A DNA stretch of 64,000 bases, from contig NZ_AXAY01000030.1 in assembly GCF_000473045.1 (NCBI RefSeq), positions 49,941 through 113,940 on the forward strand, in the 5' to 3' direction. This DNA is from Bradyrhizobium sp. WSM3983 (lineage in GTDB: Bacteria > Pseudomonadota > Alphaproteobacteria > Rhizobiales > Xanthobacteraceae). The notes under the pieces were generated by a model, which did no database searches, was not told where the DNA came from, and was given only the letters and a program-made list of their open reading frames with translations. Position 1 is the first letter of the stretch. Every line of letters begins with the position of its first letter. The position numbers and the translations under genes are program-made. Of this stretch, positions 9,479 through 19,501 are shown one piece after another.

Positions 9479-10590
9479 CATGGGCCAAGCTGTAGGCGAG
9501 CCGACCTCGCTCTCGCGCGCACTCGTGGACCAGAGGGCCACCCTCAGCGGCAGCAGCATCTTCCTGGGTTCTGCATTGTCCAGCAACTTCCAGCCGCTCC
9601 ATGGCGACCACCTGCGCCTCCGCGGTTTCCGTGCCATCGGCACGGTGCGCAAGCTCGTGAGCGAAGGGCTGCTCGATCCGACTCCCTTCCATGTCTCCAC
9701 CATCGCTCCCGCGATCGGGCAGGGCGGGATTGCCTGCGACGTGGCCCGGATCCATGTGAACCGCGCCAACGAGCGCGGCTAGCACAGTTTCGGCTGATCT
9801 CGGACTACGTACGTGCAGCAGTTGCGCGTGCCTCGGCAGTGATCGCCGAAGTCAACGAGCAGGTCCCATGGACAGTCTGTGAGGCGCCGCTGCGCACCGA
9901 GGAGATAGATGTTTGCGGGCACATCGACTGCGCGCTGACCGAGGGTCGCCGACGCCCTTCGGCGAGCGCCAGCGGCAGAGCACTGAGCTTGTGGCCGCGG
10001 GAGTTCCGGAACGCGCGAGCAAGTTGGCATCGGCGCGACACCCGAGGCGATCGTCGCGGGCCTGGCCGGACACCGCGATCTTGGCATTCACCCCGGGGTG
10101 ATCGGCGACTCGGTGGCCGTTCTGATGGAGCGCGGCATCGTCACGAACGCCTGCAAGGGGGCATCGACGAGGGCGTCACGCTCACCGGCAGCCTGATCGG
10201 CACCTCTTTACCGCTTCGCCGACCAACGAGGCGCTGCAACTGCGCTCCTCGAGCTAGCTGCAGCGGCTGGTGTCCATCAATTCGGCGCTGGAGGTGGACC
10301 TCACCAAGTGAACGCCGAGGCGATCGGGACCGACAATTTACGTACCATTGGTGGCGAGGTCGATTTCGTCCGAGCGCCCGCGCAATCGCAGGACGGCCCG
10401 TCCGTGATCGCGCTGCCTGCTGTGGGCAAGCGCGGGGAGGCGAAAATCGTGACTTCCTTGTCGGGGCCGGTCCGCCCGCAGCGCTTGTGTGCGGCAGCGG
10501 GTACGCGCCGGTTCGCATCGCGGCACCGGAATATCGGGACGCGCTACTCGCTGCGGCGCGCCGCCCAATGGAAGGAGATCTGAGCGATGT
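9479..10590 (+). pseudogene. Acetyl-CoA hydrolase/transferase remnant
   Basis: Readable segments in order are MGQAVGEPTSLSRALVDQRA, SSNFQPLHGDHLRLRGF, PFHVSTIAPAIGQGGIACDV, SDYVRAAVARASAVIAEVNE with VPWTVCEAPLRTEEIDVC, then HPGVIGDSVVALMERG, GIDEGVTLTGSLIG, and a late SVIALPAVGKRGEAKIV. They correspond to the 4-hydroxybutyrate/acetyl-CoA transferase family. Frame changes near 9780, 9950 and 10250 break it. The next gene starts a few bases after its end, suggesting a former operon. Confidence 0.72.
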
Positions 10591-11180
10591 CTGAAGACGT
10601 GTTGTTCAAGGTGAAGGGGCCGGTCGCCCTGATCACCCTCAATCGTCCGGCGCAGCTCAACGCCATCAACTCCGGCATCCGCAGCGGCCTGACACACGCA
10701 TGGAAGTGGTCGAGCAAGACGAGGCGCCCAAGGTGGCGATCCTCACCGGCAGCAGCGAGAAGGTGATTTGCGCCGGCATGGACCTGAAGCAGGCGGCCAC
10801 CTCGCGCCTGCTGAAGACCCCGCCACGCGACTTCTTCCCGGTGCTGGGCGACAACGTGCACGCTTCCACGCCCATTATCGCCGCCGTCAACGGTGTGGCG
10901 TTACGCCGGTGGCTGGCTTTTCGCGCAGATGTGTGGCATTTGCGTCGCCAGCGACAACGCTTCGTTCGGCATCACCGAGGCCAAGGTCGGCCGCGGCATG
11001 GCTTGGCCGACCCCACTGATCCATATGCCGCCAAGCGCATCGTGATCGAAAGCTCATCGGCTCACCTCTGAGTGCGCAACGGGCGCTCGAGCTTGGGTTC
11101 GTCAATGCCGTGGCGCCGCAGCAGGAACTGCGGGCTGCGGAACCGCGTGCATTCGCGGAAAAGCGGCCGGCGGAATGACA
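10587..11180 (+). pseudogene. Enoyl-CoA hydratase/isomerase remnant
   Basis: The start MSEDVLFKVKGPVALITLNR with PAQLNAINSGIRSGL is a normal crotonase N-terminus with an AGGAGATC ribosome site before it. It then shifts frame (AILTGSSEKVICAGMDLKQA, where the oxyanion-hole block is readable) and shifts again before CGICVASDNASFGITEAKVG. It once hydrated an enoyl-CoA and is now broken in at least two places. Confidence 0.78.
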
Positions 11181-11569
11181 GGGCCGCTGATGGATATCAG
11201 CTCACGAAGAAACACGTACGCGTACGTGCCATAGCGCGGGCCTGGCCCCCAGCCGATGCTGATCCGGCTCGTAGTACCTGCGGCAAAAGGGGTAACTGCA
11301 CTTCCACCCGTAGACGGTGCATTGGAACACAATAGTCGCTTGGAGATCAACCAGCTGCATCGATCAGCGATCGAGGCGCTGGCGTGGAAACTATTGCGCC
11401 CTCGAAGCCCTCCCGATGGCTTCCGTTCCGAGCGCGCCTGCGCTTGCTCGATGCCCATTGTCATGCCGGGTGCAGCATGGCGCGAATGTTTAGTTCCCGT
11501 ATGGCCCCTCGCTGCTTCTGTCGAACAGCGCCACTTCAGAGGGCCGCAGAAGCGCACGGATTTATTTGC

Positions 11570-12110
11570 CTTAGCCTTCCTTTGAAGGAGCATCTATCGC
11601 TAGTCGGCGGCTTCGTCCGCCGCGTGTCATGGCGAGCGCATCGGACTGGTCGCCATGACACTGGAAATAGCTGGCCGCGATCTTGCCGAAGGCGCCCTGC
11701 GAACCACCGTCCTCCGGCTGAAAGCTTGCGCAGGTTCTTGCCGATCTCCGGCCCCCGCGTCTTTGTAATCTGCTCGACGCCCACCACGAGCACGACCTTG
11801 GCCTGCCGCCAAGAGGATCGCACGAACGCCCTGATGGGACGGCGGCCGAGCTGGTGGCGCAGGCATTCTCAACCCGCGTCGCCCGCTTGAAGCGCAGCGC
11901 TGGGTCAGCCTGCAGCACCAGCAAGGCGGTAAAATCCTGCGCCGAGAAGCTCGCGTTGAAATGGCCGATCACGATCTCATGGACTTGGTCGGCGGTGACA
12001 TCGGCATCGACCAGGGCATCGGTCGCGACACGAACGATGAGACTCTCAATCGTGTCGGCATCCTGCTTGCCGAATGGCGTATCGGCCCAGCCGACGATCG
12101 CAGCGCTCAT
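11570..12110 (-). pseudogene. Thiolase, N-terminal part, frameshifted
   Basis: ATG 12110 begins MSAAIVGWADTPFGKQDADT and continues through VHEIVIGHFNASFSAQDFTA to RVENACATSSAAV, the active-site cysteine block of SCP-x/acetyl-CoA acetyltransferase-type thiolases. It then loses frame; later blocks such as VVLVVGVEQITKTRGPEIGK are in a second frame. The C-terminal half with the second catalytic Cys is not found. Minus strand, opposite to the preceding dead genes. Confidence 0.75.
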
Positions 12111-12291
12111 AAGGAACCTCCTTATCGATGACCCATCATGTTAGGCGCGCCAAGCCACGCTAATGGCGAGCGTCCAACCATTTCGGCCGGAGATGCGACG
12201 ATTTGCCTGGTCGCTGCATCGGCTGGCAAGCTCAACATCATCGTTCGCAGCCAGGCCAACAGACCAGCATCGCCCGCACTCTCGACATGAG

Positions 12292-13467
12292 CTATTTGAC
12301 GAATAGCCGTCGAGGCGTGGACGTGAGAGCCTCGTGCCCATTGTCGGTAACGGCGAATGACTGGGTTATCGCGATACCGACATTATCGAGCCATAGCCCC
12401 GGCATCATGTGGAACACCATTCGGGGCGCCAAGACCGTCTCGTCACCGCGTCGGAGACTAGCGGTTCGCTCTCCGACGGCAGGGGGGAAGCCAGCGCCGA
12501 TAGAATAGCCAAGCCTCGCTTCCTTCTCAAAGCCATGACGGGCCAACGTTTCACGGAAGGTGGCTTCGACGTCCGAGCACGTGCGACCTGGCTGCACGGT
12601 TTGAAGGCCCGCGTTAAGGGCCTCGACCACAAATTTCGCAAGGTCGTGATAAGCTGGCGCGATCCTACCGACAGCGATGGAGCGGCTCAGGTTGACTTGA
12701 TACCGATGCCGGTTGCCAAACAGCTCTAGGTTGACGATGGTCGCTCCAGGGAGCCGGTTGTCTGTCCATTCGGCGTGAGGGGCAATTTGCCGTTCACCCA
12801 CGCAAAGGAAAGGAGGCGTGCAGGCGTAGCCGCCGCCATACTCCGGGGTGCCTGTCATCTGCGCGTGGTATATCACCGCCGCGATGTCACATTCGCGAAC
12901 TCCCGGTTCGATCACTTCGACGGCCTTCCGCATCATGGAATCCGCGATTTCTCCGGCCTCGCGCATAATCGCAATCTCGGCCGGACTTTTGACAATGCGG
13001 ATCCAATTCACTAGCACGTCAGCATCGACAAAGGTGGCGTGAGGAAGTGCGCGAGTCAGGTCAGCGTGAGCTTTCGCCGAATAGTAATAAGCGCCCATCT
13101 CGACCCCAAGCCGGGCCCTCTCGCCCCCGAATTCTTTGACGATGTCCGCCATGAAATCATAAGGCGACAACGCAGAGTGAACATACTTGTCGGCGTACGC
13201 TCTAATGTTGTCTTCCATCAAGTAAGTCGTCATCACCGCTGAAACGCGGTCCATGAATCTTCCTATCCAGATTGGTTCAGGAAGGTCGAGGCCCACCATA
13301 ACCATCTGAGGGGCATAAAATGAATAAGCATTATACCCCGTTAGGTAATTGTGGTTCGCTGGCTCGGAAAGGAGCAAAAAATCAATGCCTCTTTTCGACA
13401 TTTCCTTTTTTACATTATCGAGGCGTCCGACAAACTCGGCGCGCTCGAATTGTGTTTCTCTCTTCAT
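12292..13467 (-). CDS. Ectoine hydrolase-like M24-fold protein (copy 2)
   Basis: This 391-residue protein starts at ATG 13467 (MKRETQFERAEF) with GGAG upstream; the in-frame TTG one codon earlier is less likely. The creatinase_N domain has YLTGYNAYSFYAPQMVMVGL and the C-terminal domain ends MPGLWLDNVGIAITQSFAVT, then LTSTPRRLFVK. This layout is very close to what is known for DoeA/EutD, which opens the ectoine ring to N-acetyl-diaminobutyrate. Metal ligands of M24 peptidases are absent (NLELFGNRHRYQVNLSR where Asp residues would sit). It stands alone between a dead thiolase and a dead methylmalonyl-CoA mutase. It is the best candidate of the three for true ectoine hydrolase, but substrate is inferred. 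Confidence 0.82.
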   Translation of the reverse strand: MKRETQFERAEFVGRLDNVKKEMSKRGIDFLLLSEPANHNYLTGYNAYSFYAPQMVMVGLDLPEPIWIGRFMDRVSAVMTTYLMEDNIRAYADKYVHSALSPYDFMADIVKEFGGERARLGVEMGAYYYSAKAHADLTRALPHATFVDADVLVNWIRIVKSPAEIAIMREAGEIADSMMRKAVEVIEPGVRECDIAAVIYHAQMTGTPEYGGGYACTPPFLCVGERQIAPHAEWTDNRLPGATIVNLELFGNRHRYQVNLSRSIAVGRIAPAYHDLAKFVVEALNAGLQTVQPGRTCSDVEATFRETLARHGFEKEARLGYSIGAGFPPAVGERTASLRRGDETVLAPRMVFHMMPGLWLDNVGIAITQSFAVTDNGHEALTSTPRRLFVK

Positions 13468-13639
13468 CAAAGTCTGCTCCAGGCCTTGCTAAATGGGGCG
13501 CCGCCCAAGTATCGGCGTCATTTTTGCCGTCCATCAATACGGGTTCAACGGCGTTCAATCGTAGGATCGGATGTCGCGGTATTTCTGCTGATGTGAGCGC
13601 CAAATCGCGGAAATGCTGCCAACTGATCGTCCCATTTGC

Positions 13640-14415
13640 ATACAGTCGCCGACTTGCCCCTCATAAGGATGGCCGCGATCTCCGAGCAACGCGAGTCGCC
13701 GCCGGCTGGTCAGGACTGCCGCCAGCTGACAGCCATCGATGTCGCCTTTTCCTGCGTCGCTCCAGCCTACTGTATGTGATAGCCGAGATCGAGATCGAGA
13801 ACTTCGGCATGTTCGCCGAGGTGAGGGCGAGGATGTCGCCGATGATCCGCATCGATGGGCTGGGCGATAGATATAGGTGTTGCGGACCATGAACTCCTTA
13901 AGGATGTCGTTCTGGATGGTCCCTGAGAGGTTGGGCTGCGGTACGCCCTATTTCTCGCCGCGACGATGTAGAGCGCGAGCACCGGTAGGAAGAAGGGCAC
14001 CGTTCATCGTCATCGACACGCTCATCTGGTCGAGCGGGAGGCGCGAGAACAGCGAGCGCATGTCGTAGATCGAGTCGATCGGGACGCCCGCCACGCCAAC
14101 ATCGGCGCCGACGCGCGGATGATCACTATCGTAGCCGCGATGGGTGGTGAGATCGACCGAGAGACCCTTCTAGCCGGCGGCGAGGTTGCGCCGGTAGAAG
14201 GCGTTGGAACCCTCGGCCGTGGAGAAGCCGAGAATATTGCCGGATGTCCAGGGTTGGGTTGACATACATCGTCCGGGGCCGCGCAGATAGGGCCGCAGGC
14301 CGGCAGGCTGGTAGACGAAGGGCAGTCCGTCGCGCTTCGGCCGCCCGAAGATTGGCTTCATCGGGCTGTCTCCCGGCGTCAGCCAAGGCTCGTCGGCAGG
14401 GAGAAATTGGGCAGC
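13640..14415 (-). pseudogene. Methylmalonyl-CoA mutase, N-terminal part, decayed
   Basis: Reading the minus strand downward gives the mutase N-terminus in pieces: MKPIFGRPKRDGLPFVYQ, PYLRGPGRCMSTQPWTSGN, GFSTAEGSNAFYRRNLAAG, then KGLSVDLTTHRGYDSDHPRV, PLDQMSVSMTMNGALLPTG, GTIQNDILKEFMVRNTYIY and MRIIGDILALTSANMPKF. The order fits the substrate TIM-barrel of the large chain. Stops, shifts and loss of the B12 domain show that it is dead. It adds a propionyl-CoA-type step to the lost pathway of this region. Confidence 0.8.
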
Positions 14416-14554
14416 GCAAGTAGCGGAAATGGCGCAGTTTTTATGCGCGATATGGTCAAATTCAGTGGATGCCTGCGCTCCTACGTCCTTAGGCTTAGCA
14501 AGGCGCAGTTGACGTGGCGCCACAACCCGACAGGGCCGTAGACGGAGCAACCAA

Positions 14555-15748
14555 ATGAATATCGAAAAGGCGCCGCTAGTGTTTCCCCGAGCGGAGTACG
14601 CGCGTAGACTTGAGCTCGTTAAGTCAGAAATGAGGCGTCGAGATATAGAAACTCTTTTCGTCTGCAGCTCAGCGAATATTATATACCTTACCGGATACAC
14701 GGGGCGTTCCTCGTACGTCCCGCAGGGTCTTGTTATTAGCCTGAATGAAGATCAGCCGACGTTCATTATGCGTTCACAGGACGCTGTCGCGGGTTATCAT
14801 CAGACGTTCCTCGACAAGGATAGGGTGATTGGTTACCCCGAAAGCCTGATTGGGCACGGTGACAAGGACGGTTATGACGCCGTGATCGAGTTTATTGCTG
14901 AGCGCGGGCTCGACAAGAACGGGATTGGCCTGGAAACGCTCACGCTGTCTATGCAAGGCAGGACCTATGCTGCTATGCCTACAGTGGCGAAGTTCAAGTC
15001 CCGCCTCCCGAACGCTCGCCTGGTCGATTTTTCGAAGGCCATTGATTGGCTCCGGCTGGTGAAATCTGATGCCGAAATCGCCATCATGCGGGAGGCTGCC
15101 GCGATTTCCGATGCTGCGATCGCTCGCGCCGCGGAAGTCATCAAGCCGGGAGTTCGGGAGGCAGACGCTGTCGCTGAGATTGTAGGGACTCTTATCCGAG
15201 GCGCGAACGGTAAGGCCGGCACTTTTCTCGCGCCAGTTTACTTTGTCTCATCTCCGAGAACTGGCACCTCGCACATTCCGTGGAGCGACGATAGCCTCCG
15301 TGCCGGGTCGCAAGTAAATCTCGAATGCGGCGGCATGCGTCACGCCTACGCGGCTGCAATTATGCGCACGTTTTCAATCGGTAAGCCTTCCGACGGGTTG
15401 CGACAAATGCATGAGGCTGAAATCGCAGGACACGCGGCCGCGCTCAAAGCTGCTCGGCCGGGCGCGACTTGCGGCGATGTAGCCGCAGCCTTCCGGAATG
15501 AAATGAAACGTCACGGCTTGGATAAAGATTCTCGCTGTGGGTATCCCATTGGTATCGAGTGGCTTGAGCCCACGGCAAGCCTGAAGGTCGGTGATGAGAC
15601 CGAGCTGAAGGAAAACATGACCTTCCATCTCATGCTTGGCAATTGGGTGGACGATCATTTCGGGTACGTGCTCAGCGATACCATTCGTGTCACCGATAAC
15701 GGTGCCGAGACCCTAACAAGTGCTCCGCGAATTATTTACGAAGTCTGA
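14555..15748 (+). CDS. Ectoine hydrolase-like M24-fold protein (copy 3)
   Basis: This 397-residue protein has GGAG 8 nt before ATG 14555. Creatinase_N shows YLTGYTGRSSYVPQGLVISL. The C-terminal domain has VNLECGGMRHAYAAAIMR where metal Asp residues would be, CGYPIGIEWLEPTASLKVGD, and HLMLGNWVDDHFGYVLSDTI before VTDNGAETLTSAPR. It is therefore a metal-free creatinase/DoeA-like hydrolase acting on a small C-N substrate. It is first in a tight plus-strand run with acyl-CoA dehydrogenase, CoA ligase and amidohydrolase, so the released acid may be activated to a CoA ester. A decayed copy of its 3' part joined to the next gene lies at 41571-42034. Confidence 0.82.
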   Translation: MNIEKAPLVFPRAEYARRLELVKSEMRRRDIETLFVCSSANIIYLTGYTGRSSYVPQGLVISLNEDQPTFIMRSQDAVAGYHQTFLDKDRVIGYPESLIGHGDKDGYDAVIEFIAERGLDKNGIGLETLTLSMQGRTYAAMPTVAKFKSRLPNARLVDFSKAIDWLRLVKSDAEIAIMREAAAISDAAIARAAEVIKPGVREADAVAEIVGTLIRGANGKAGTFLAPVYFVSSPRTGTSHIPWSDDSLRAGSQVNLECGGMRHAYAAAIMRTFSIGKPSDGLRQMHEAEIAGHAAALKAARPGATCGDVAAAFRNEMKRHGLDKDSRCGYPIGIEWLEPTASLKVGDETELKENMTFHLMLGNWVDDHFGYVLSDTIRVTDNGAETLTSAPRIIYEV

Positions 15749-15789
15749 GCCCACGGCGGCGATTGTTTGGCAGCCGAGGAGGCAAGCCG

Positions 15790-16971
15790 TTGCGTGAATC
15801 GGCAACATCATTCAACCAAGAGTGTGGGGCGCCAATCGACTGCCCCAATAAAATCTGGCAACCTCTCGCGGATCCGGATTTTGTGTCGCAAGTGCGGAAC
15901 TTCGCTCAGGCGCGTATCGCTCCAGAAGCGGATCGCATTGATCGAGAGGACGTGTATCCACTCGAAATCATCCGTGACTTCGCGAAGGCGGGCCTCACGC
16001 GCACAGTTGTCCCGACTGAATATGGCGGTAAGGGCGATTTTCGACTGACTGCCGCATTGTTTGAAGAAATCGCCTACGCGAGTTGCGCGGCCGCAATCTC
16101 GTTGGTTACGATCTTCCAAGCGATGACGATGATCCGGCTATTTGCCTCTCAAAGCCTCAAAGATCGCTACATACCAGAAATCGCGAACGGGCTCGCCTGC
16201 TCCTATTCGCTTACCGAGACGAGCCACGGTAGCGATATCCGCAGCCTTGATACAAAGGCTGTACGCGCGGGTGACGAGTGGATCCTCACCGGCGAGAAAA
16301 GCTTCATCACCTCTGGCGACAAAGCTGAATTCTTCGTGATGCTCGCCGAGACGCCGGTAGGGGTCTCCGCGTTCGCAATCCCCTATCCTCTGCCGGGTCT
16401 CGAAAAGTATGTTGGCGAACACAGTTCGACGTTTGGCATGCGCAACGGTCCGCACGTCAATATGCGCCTGAAGGAGGTGCGGCTTCCCGCCGATCATCTG
16501 ATCGGCATTGAAGGTAAAGGCGTGCGCCAGGCTGCGACCACGCTCAACTATTCGCGCAATTGCGCTGCGGCGGTCAGCATTGGTATCGCTCGCTCAGCGT
16601 TTGACGGTGCGCTCGCGCGCGCGCGGGGGCGTATCGCCTTCGACAACACGATTCTGAATCTGCAAGGCATCCAGTGGTACTTTGCTGAAATGCTAGCAGA
16701 TATCGATGCGTCGCGGCTGCTCGTCTATCGAGCGGCGCAGGCGCTCAACGATGACAACGACATCGATCGCTATTCGAGCGTCGCCAAATTAAAAGCCGGG
16801 CGTGTGGCTACTGAAACCTGCCTCACCGCAATGCAGATCTGCGGGGCGTGGGGCACTTCGGATAATACACCCTTTGGTCGATATCTGCGTGACGCTAAAA
16901 CCTACGAAATCGGCGGAGGATCTGCCGAAATTCTTAAAAATACGATCGCTAAATACATCATCCGGGGATAA
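15790..16971 (+). CDS. Acyl-CoA dehydrogenase
   Basis: The likely start is TTG 15790 (LRESATSFNQE), 7 nt after GAGGAGG, giving 393 residues; TTG 15763 is upstream without a ribosome site. N-terminal helical domain, then the FAD/substrate segment CSYSLTETSHGSDIRSLDTK, VRAGDEWILTGEKSFITSGD, and the C-terminal domain with QICGAWGTSDNTPFGRYLRD and AKTYEIGGGSAEILKNTI. The Glu in YEIGGG is the probable catalytic base. It oxidises an acyl-CoA to the enoyl-CoA, passing electrons to ETF. It sits 41 nt after the hydrolase gene and directly abuts the CoA-ligase gene, so one operon is likely. Substrate unknown. Confidence 0.88.
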   Translation: MRESATSFNQECGAPIDCPNKIWQPLADPDFVSQVRNFAQARIAPEADRIDREDVYPLEIIRDFAKAGLTRTVVPTEYGGKGDFRLTAALFEEIAYASCAAAISLVTIFQAMTMIRLFASQSLKDRYIPEIANGLACSYSLTETSHGSDIRSLDTKAVRAGDEWILTGEKSFITSGDKAEFFVMLAETPVGVSAFAIPYPLPGLEKYVGEHSSTFGMRNGPHVNMRLKEVRLPADHLIGIEGKGVRQAATTLNYSRNCAAAVSIGIARSAFDGALARARGRIAFDNTILNLQGIQWYFAEMLADIDASRLLVYRAAQALNDDNDIDRYSSVAKLKAGRVATETCLTAMQICGAWGTSDNTPFGRYLRDAKTYEIGGGSAEILKNTIAKYIIRG

Positions 16972-18489
16972 ATGCGAATGAGTGAGGCCCCTTGGTCGAT
17001 CGTCGATCTGCTCGCAGCTCATGCTGACCGCGAGTTTCTGGTGACCGACGACGACAGTTACAGTTTTGCGGAGATCGGCGATTGCGCTAGGCGCTTCTCG
17101 ACGCAACTGCGCGATCACGGGATCATGCCGGGCGACCATGTTGCGATCCTGGCCGGCAATCACGCGGCGTTCTTGATCGCCTGGTTCGGGATTGTGATGA
17201 CCGGTGCCGTCGCAGCGACGCTGAATAATCAGCTTCTATCGGATGGGTTACGTTATACCGTTTCTCAATCGGCGGCGAAGCTAATTGTCGCCGATCAAGC
17301 CTGGGTTGACTACGCCCACCATCATTTGAGCTCCGAGCAACAGACACTGCCACTCGTCCTCATGGCGGATGAGCGCTCATTCGTCAAATCGCTTGAAGCT
17401 TTTGCGCCCGCGGATCCGGTCCATATCCGTCGCGGCGATACGATGACGATCCTGTACACGTCGGGAACTACTGGCCTGCCCAAGGGTGTGATGAACAGCC
17501 ATGCCGCCTATGCGGCAAGCGGAGCGCAAGCCGCGAAGCTGTTGGGACTGACGCCGGATGACCGCATTATGGTCTGCCTCCCCATGTTCCACGTCAATCC
17601 ACAGATGATGGGTGTGATGAGCGCATTGACTTCCGGCGCGTGCATGATCTTACGGCCACGCTTTTCGGCATCAACTTTCTTTGCCGACGCAAAGGCATTT
17701 TCGGCGACCGGGTGCACCTATGTCGGTACTATTCTGGCTATGTTGGTCAATCGGTATCCTGACGAACAACGGGACCATTCCTTACGCTTCTGTTTTGGGG
17801 GCGGTGCCCCGCGCGAGGTTTGGCGTGCGGTCGAGGATCGATTCGGCATTCGCGTTCACGAATGTTACGGGATGACCGAGATTGGGGGCTGGACATCTTC
17901 CAACACTATCGAAGCGCCCCGCTTCGGTTCGACCGGCTTCGTGCGCGACGACATCGAGGTCCGGATCGTCGATGAGGGCGACGATCCCGTGCCTCCTGGT
18001 ACACGAGGCGAAATCGTGGCTCGTCCCCGCGCCAATGACGTCATCTTAAAGGGCTATTGGGAGAAATCAGACAAGTTCGTTGAAAGCTTGCGCAATCTCT
18101 GGTTCCACTCTGGGGACTTGGGCTCTCTGGATGAAGACGGCTACCTTTACTATCATGGCCGGCTGAAAGAATTGATCCGTCGCGGTGGCGAAATGGTCTC
18201 GCCAATCGAGGTGGAAACCAAACTTATGACGATGCCAGGGGTGCTGGATTGCGCCGTCGTCGGCGTCCCGGATCCTGTCATGGATGAGGAAATCAAGGCC
18301 GTTATTGTCTCCTCTGACGAGACATTTGATCCGACGGCCGTGCGGCAATTCCTCAAAGAGCATTTTCCTTCTTACATGCTGCCGCGCTACGTCGAGCTCA
18401 TCGACGTCATTCCAAAAACGGAAACGCAGAAGGTTCGACGCAACCTGCTACAGAATATTGGCGAAGCAGTAGTGGATCTTCGCGCATGA
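16972..18489 (+). CDS. Acyl-CoA synthetase (AMP-forming)
   Basis: This 505-residue ANL-superfamily ligase has the P-loop TILYTSGTTGLPKGVMNSH near residue 160, the YGMTEIGGW motif near 300, and WFHSGDLGSLDEDGYLYYHG with RLKELIRRGGEMVSP in the hinge region near 375-410. The catalytic C-terminal lysine region reads PKTETQKVRR. It activates a carboxylic acid with ATP and CoA; overall it resembles crotonobetaine/carnitine-CoA ligase-like enzymes (CaiC). ATG 16972 follows the stop of the acyl-CoA dehydrogenase without a gap; ATG 16978 is an alternative start. The 3' end overlaps the next gene by 4 nt (ATGA). Confidence 0.88.
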   Translation: MRMSEAPWSIVDLLAAHADREFLVTDDDSYSFAEIGDCARRFSTQLRDHGIMPGDHVAILAGNHAAFLIAWFGIVMTGAVAATLNNQLLSDGLRYTVSQSAAKLIVADQAWVDYAHHHLSSEQQTLPLVLMADERSFVKSLEAFAPADPVHIRRGDTMTILYTSGTTGLPKGVMNSHAAYAASGAQAAKLLGLTPDDRIMVCLPMFHVNPQMMGVMSALTSGACMILRPRFSASTFFADAKAFSATGCTYVGTILAMLVNRYPDEQRDHSLRFCFGGGAPREVWRAVEDRFGIRVHECYGMTEIGGWTSSNTIEAPRFGSTGFVRDDIEVRIVDEGDDPVPPGTRGEIVARPRANDVILKGYWEKSDKFVESLRNLWFHSGDLGSLDEDGYLYYHGRLKELIRRGGEMVSPIEVETKLMTMPGVLDCAVVGVPDPVMDEEIKAVIVSSDETFDPTAVRQFLKEHFPSYMLPRYVELIDVIPKTETQKVRRNLLQNIGEAVVDLRA

Positions 18490-19367
18490 AGGTTGGCAGC
18501 TCTACTCCGCAAGTTTGCCTTTCGCCTTTTGAGCCGCGAGCACCACAGTGTGTTCGAGTTCCTAGAGGCGCGTGGGATACCCACACTCACGTCATCGGCG
18601 CTCCGCCAAAGTACCCGTGGGTGTCGCCGCGGAATTACGACCCGCCGAGTGCAAGCAGCGAGGCTTATATAGCCCATCTAGATGCTCTTGGCATCGGCTA
18701 TGGCGTGCTGGTGCAGATCAGCGTACACGGGACTGACAACCGCGCTCTTGTTGAGGCGCTTACCGCCTACCCTGACCGGCTGCGCGGCATAGCTGTTGTA
18801 GCTCCGACGGTATCCGGCGAGGAGTTGGACACGCTAAACGCGGCGGGCGTACGGGGCGTACGCATCGTGACACTTGTTGCCGGTGGCGTCGGCTTGGAAG
18901 CAGTGCGCCCGCTTGCCGAGCGGATCGCGCCGCTCAATTGGCATTTGCAGATCGCTACCGATGGCGCAACGTTGGCCACGATCGAACCGATGCTCAAGAC
19001 GCTTCCCGTCCCGGTCGTGCTTGATCATTTTGGCGGTTGCGCTCCTGCAGGGGGCGTGGAGGGAACTGAATTCCGCGCCCTTCGACGACTGGTCGACGGA
19101 GGAGCCTTCGTAAAGCTGTCGGGGGCATATCGACTAACTGAGCCGCCTTGGGACGCGATAGTGCCGCTAGCTCGACAGCTAATTGCCACAGCGCCGGACC
19201 AGCTCGTGTGGGCCAGCGATTGGCCTCATGTCGCAATTACCGATTGCAGACAAATGCCACGCACTGAAGCCACGCTTGATGTCTTGCAACAATGGACTGA
19301 CGACGGAGAAATCCAGCGCCGTATCTTGGTCGAAAACCCGATCAAGCTGTACGGCCTTCCAGGCTAG
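18486..19367 (+). CDS. LigI-like amidohydrolase (TIM barrel)
   Basis: This 293-residue amidohydrolase_2-family protein has GAWDTHTHVIG near residue 28, VLDHFGGCAP near 180, FVKLSGAYRLT near 207 and LVWASDWPH near 238. The order matches 2-pyrone-4,6-dicarboxylate lactonase (LigI) and related lactonases that hydrolyse a cyclic ester in the cytoplasm. Other amidohydrolase_2 reactions, including decarboxylation, are possible. It overlaps the CoA ligase by 4 nt, so translation is coupled. It may hydrolyse a lactone or lactam arising in the operon's pathway (inference). Confidence 0.85.
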   Translation: MKVGSSTPQVCLSPFEPRAPQCVRVPRGAWDTHTHVIGAPPKYPWVSPRNYDPPSASSEAYIAHLDALGIGYGVLVQISVHGTDNRALVEALTAYPDRLRGIAVVAPTVSGEELDTLNAAGVRGVRIVTLVAGGVGLEAVRPLAERIAPLNWHLQIATDGATLATIEPMLKTLPVPVVLDHFGGCAPAGGVEGTEFRALRRLVDGGAFVKLSGAYRLTEPPWDAIVPLARQLIATAPDQLVWASDWPHVAITDCRQMPRTEATLDVLQQWTDDGEIQRRILVENPIKLYGLPG

Positions 19368-19501
19368 GTTCGGCGATGAATGAGTTGCTAAGCTAACAAA
19401 TTCTTTATTTGCGGAATGAATCACAGGATCGGGCGCCAGTGGAACACGAGTTCAGTGGCGCGGATTCGCTCGTATATTCTTGTCTGCGGGAGACATCGAA
19501 G

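Noticed and set aside
9329..10594. 421-residue open frame on the plus strand
   Set aside because: It strings together wrong-frame stretches of the CitE-like and CoA-transferase remnants. Only parts near 9780-9960 are in the family frame, so it is not a gene in itself.
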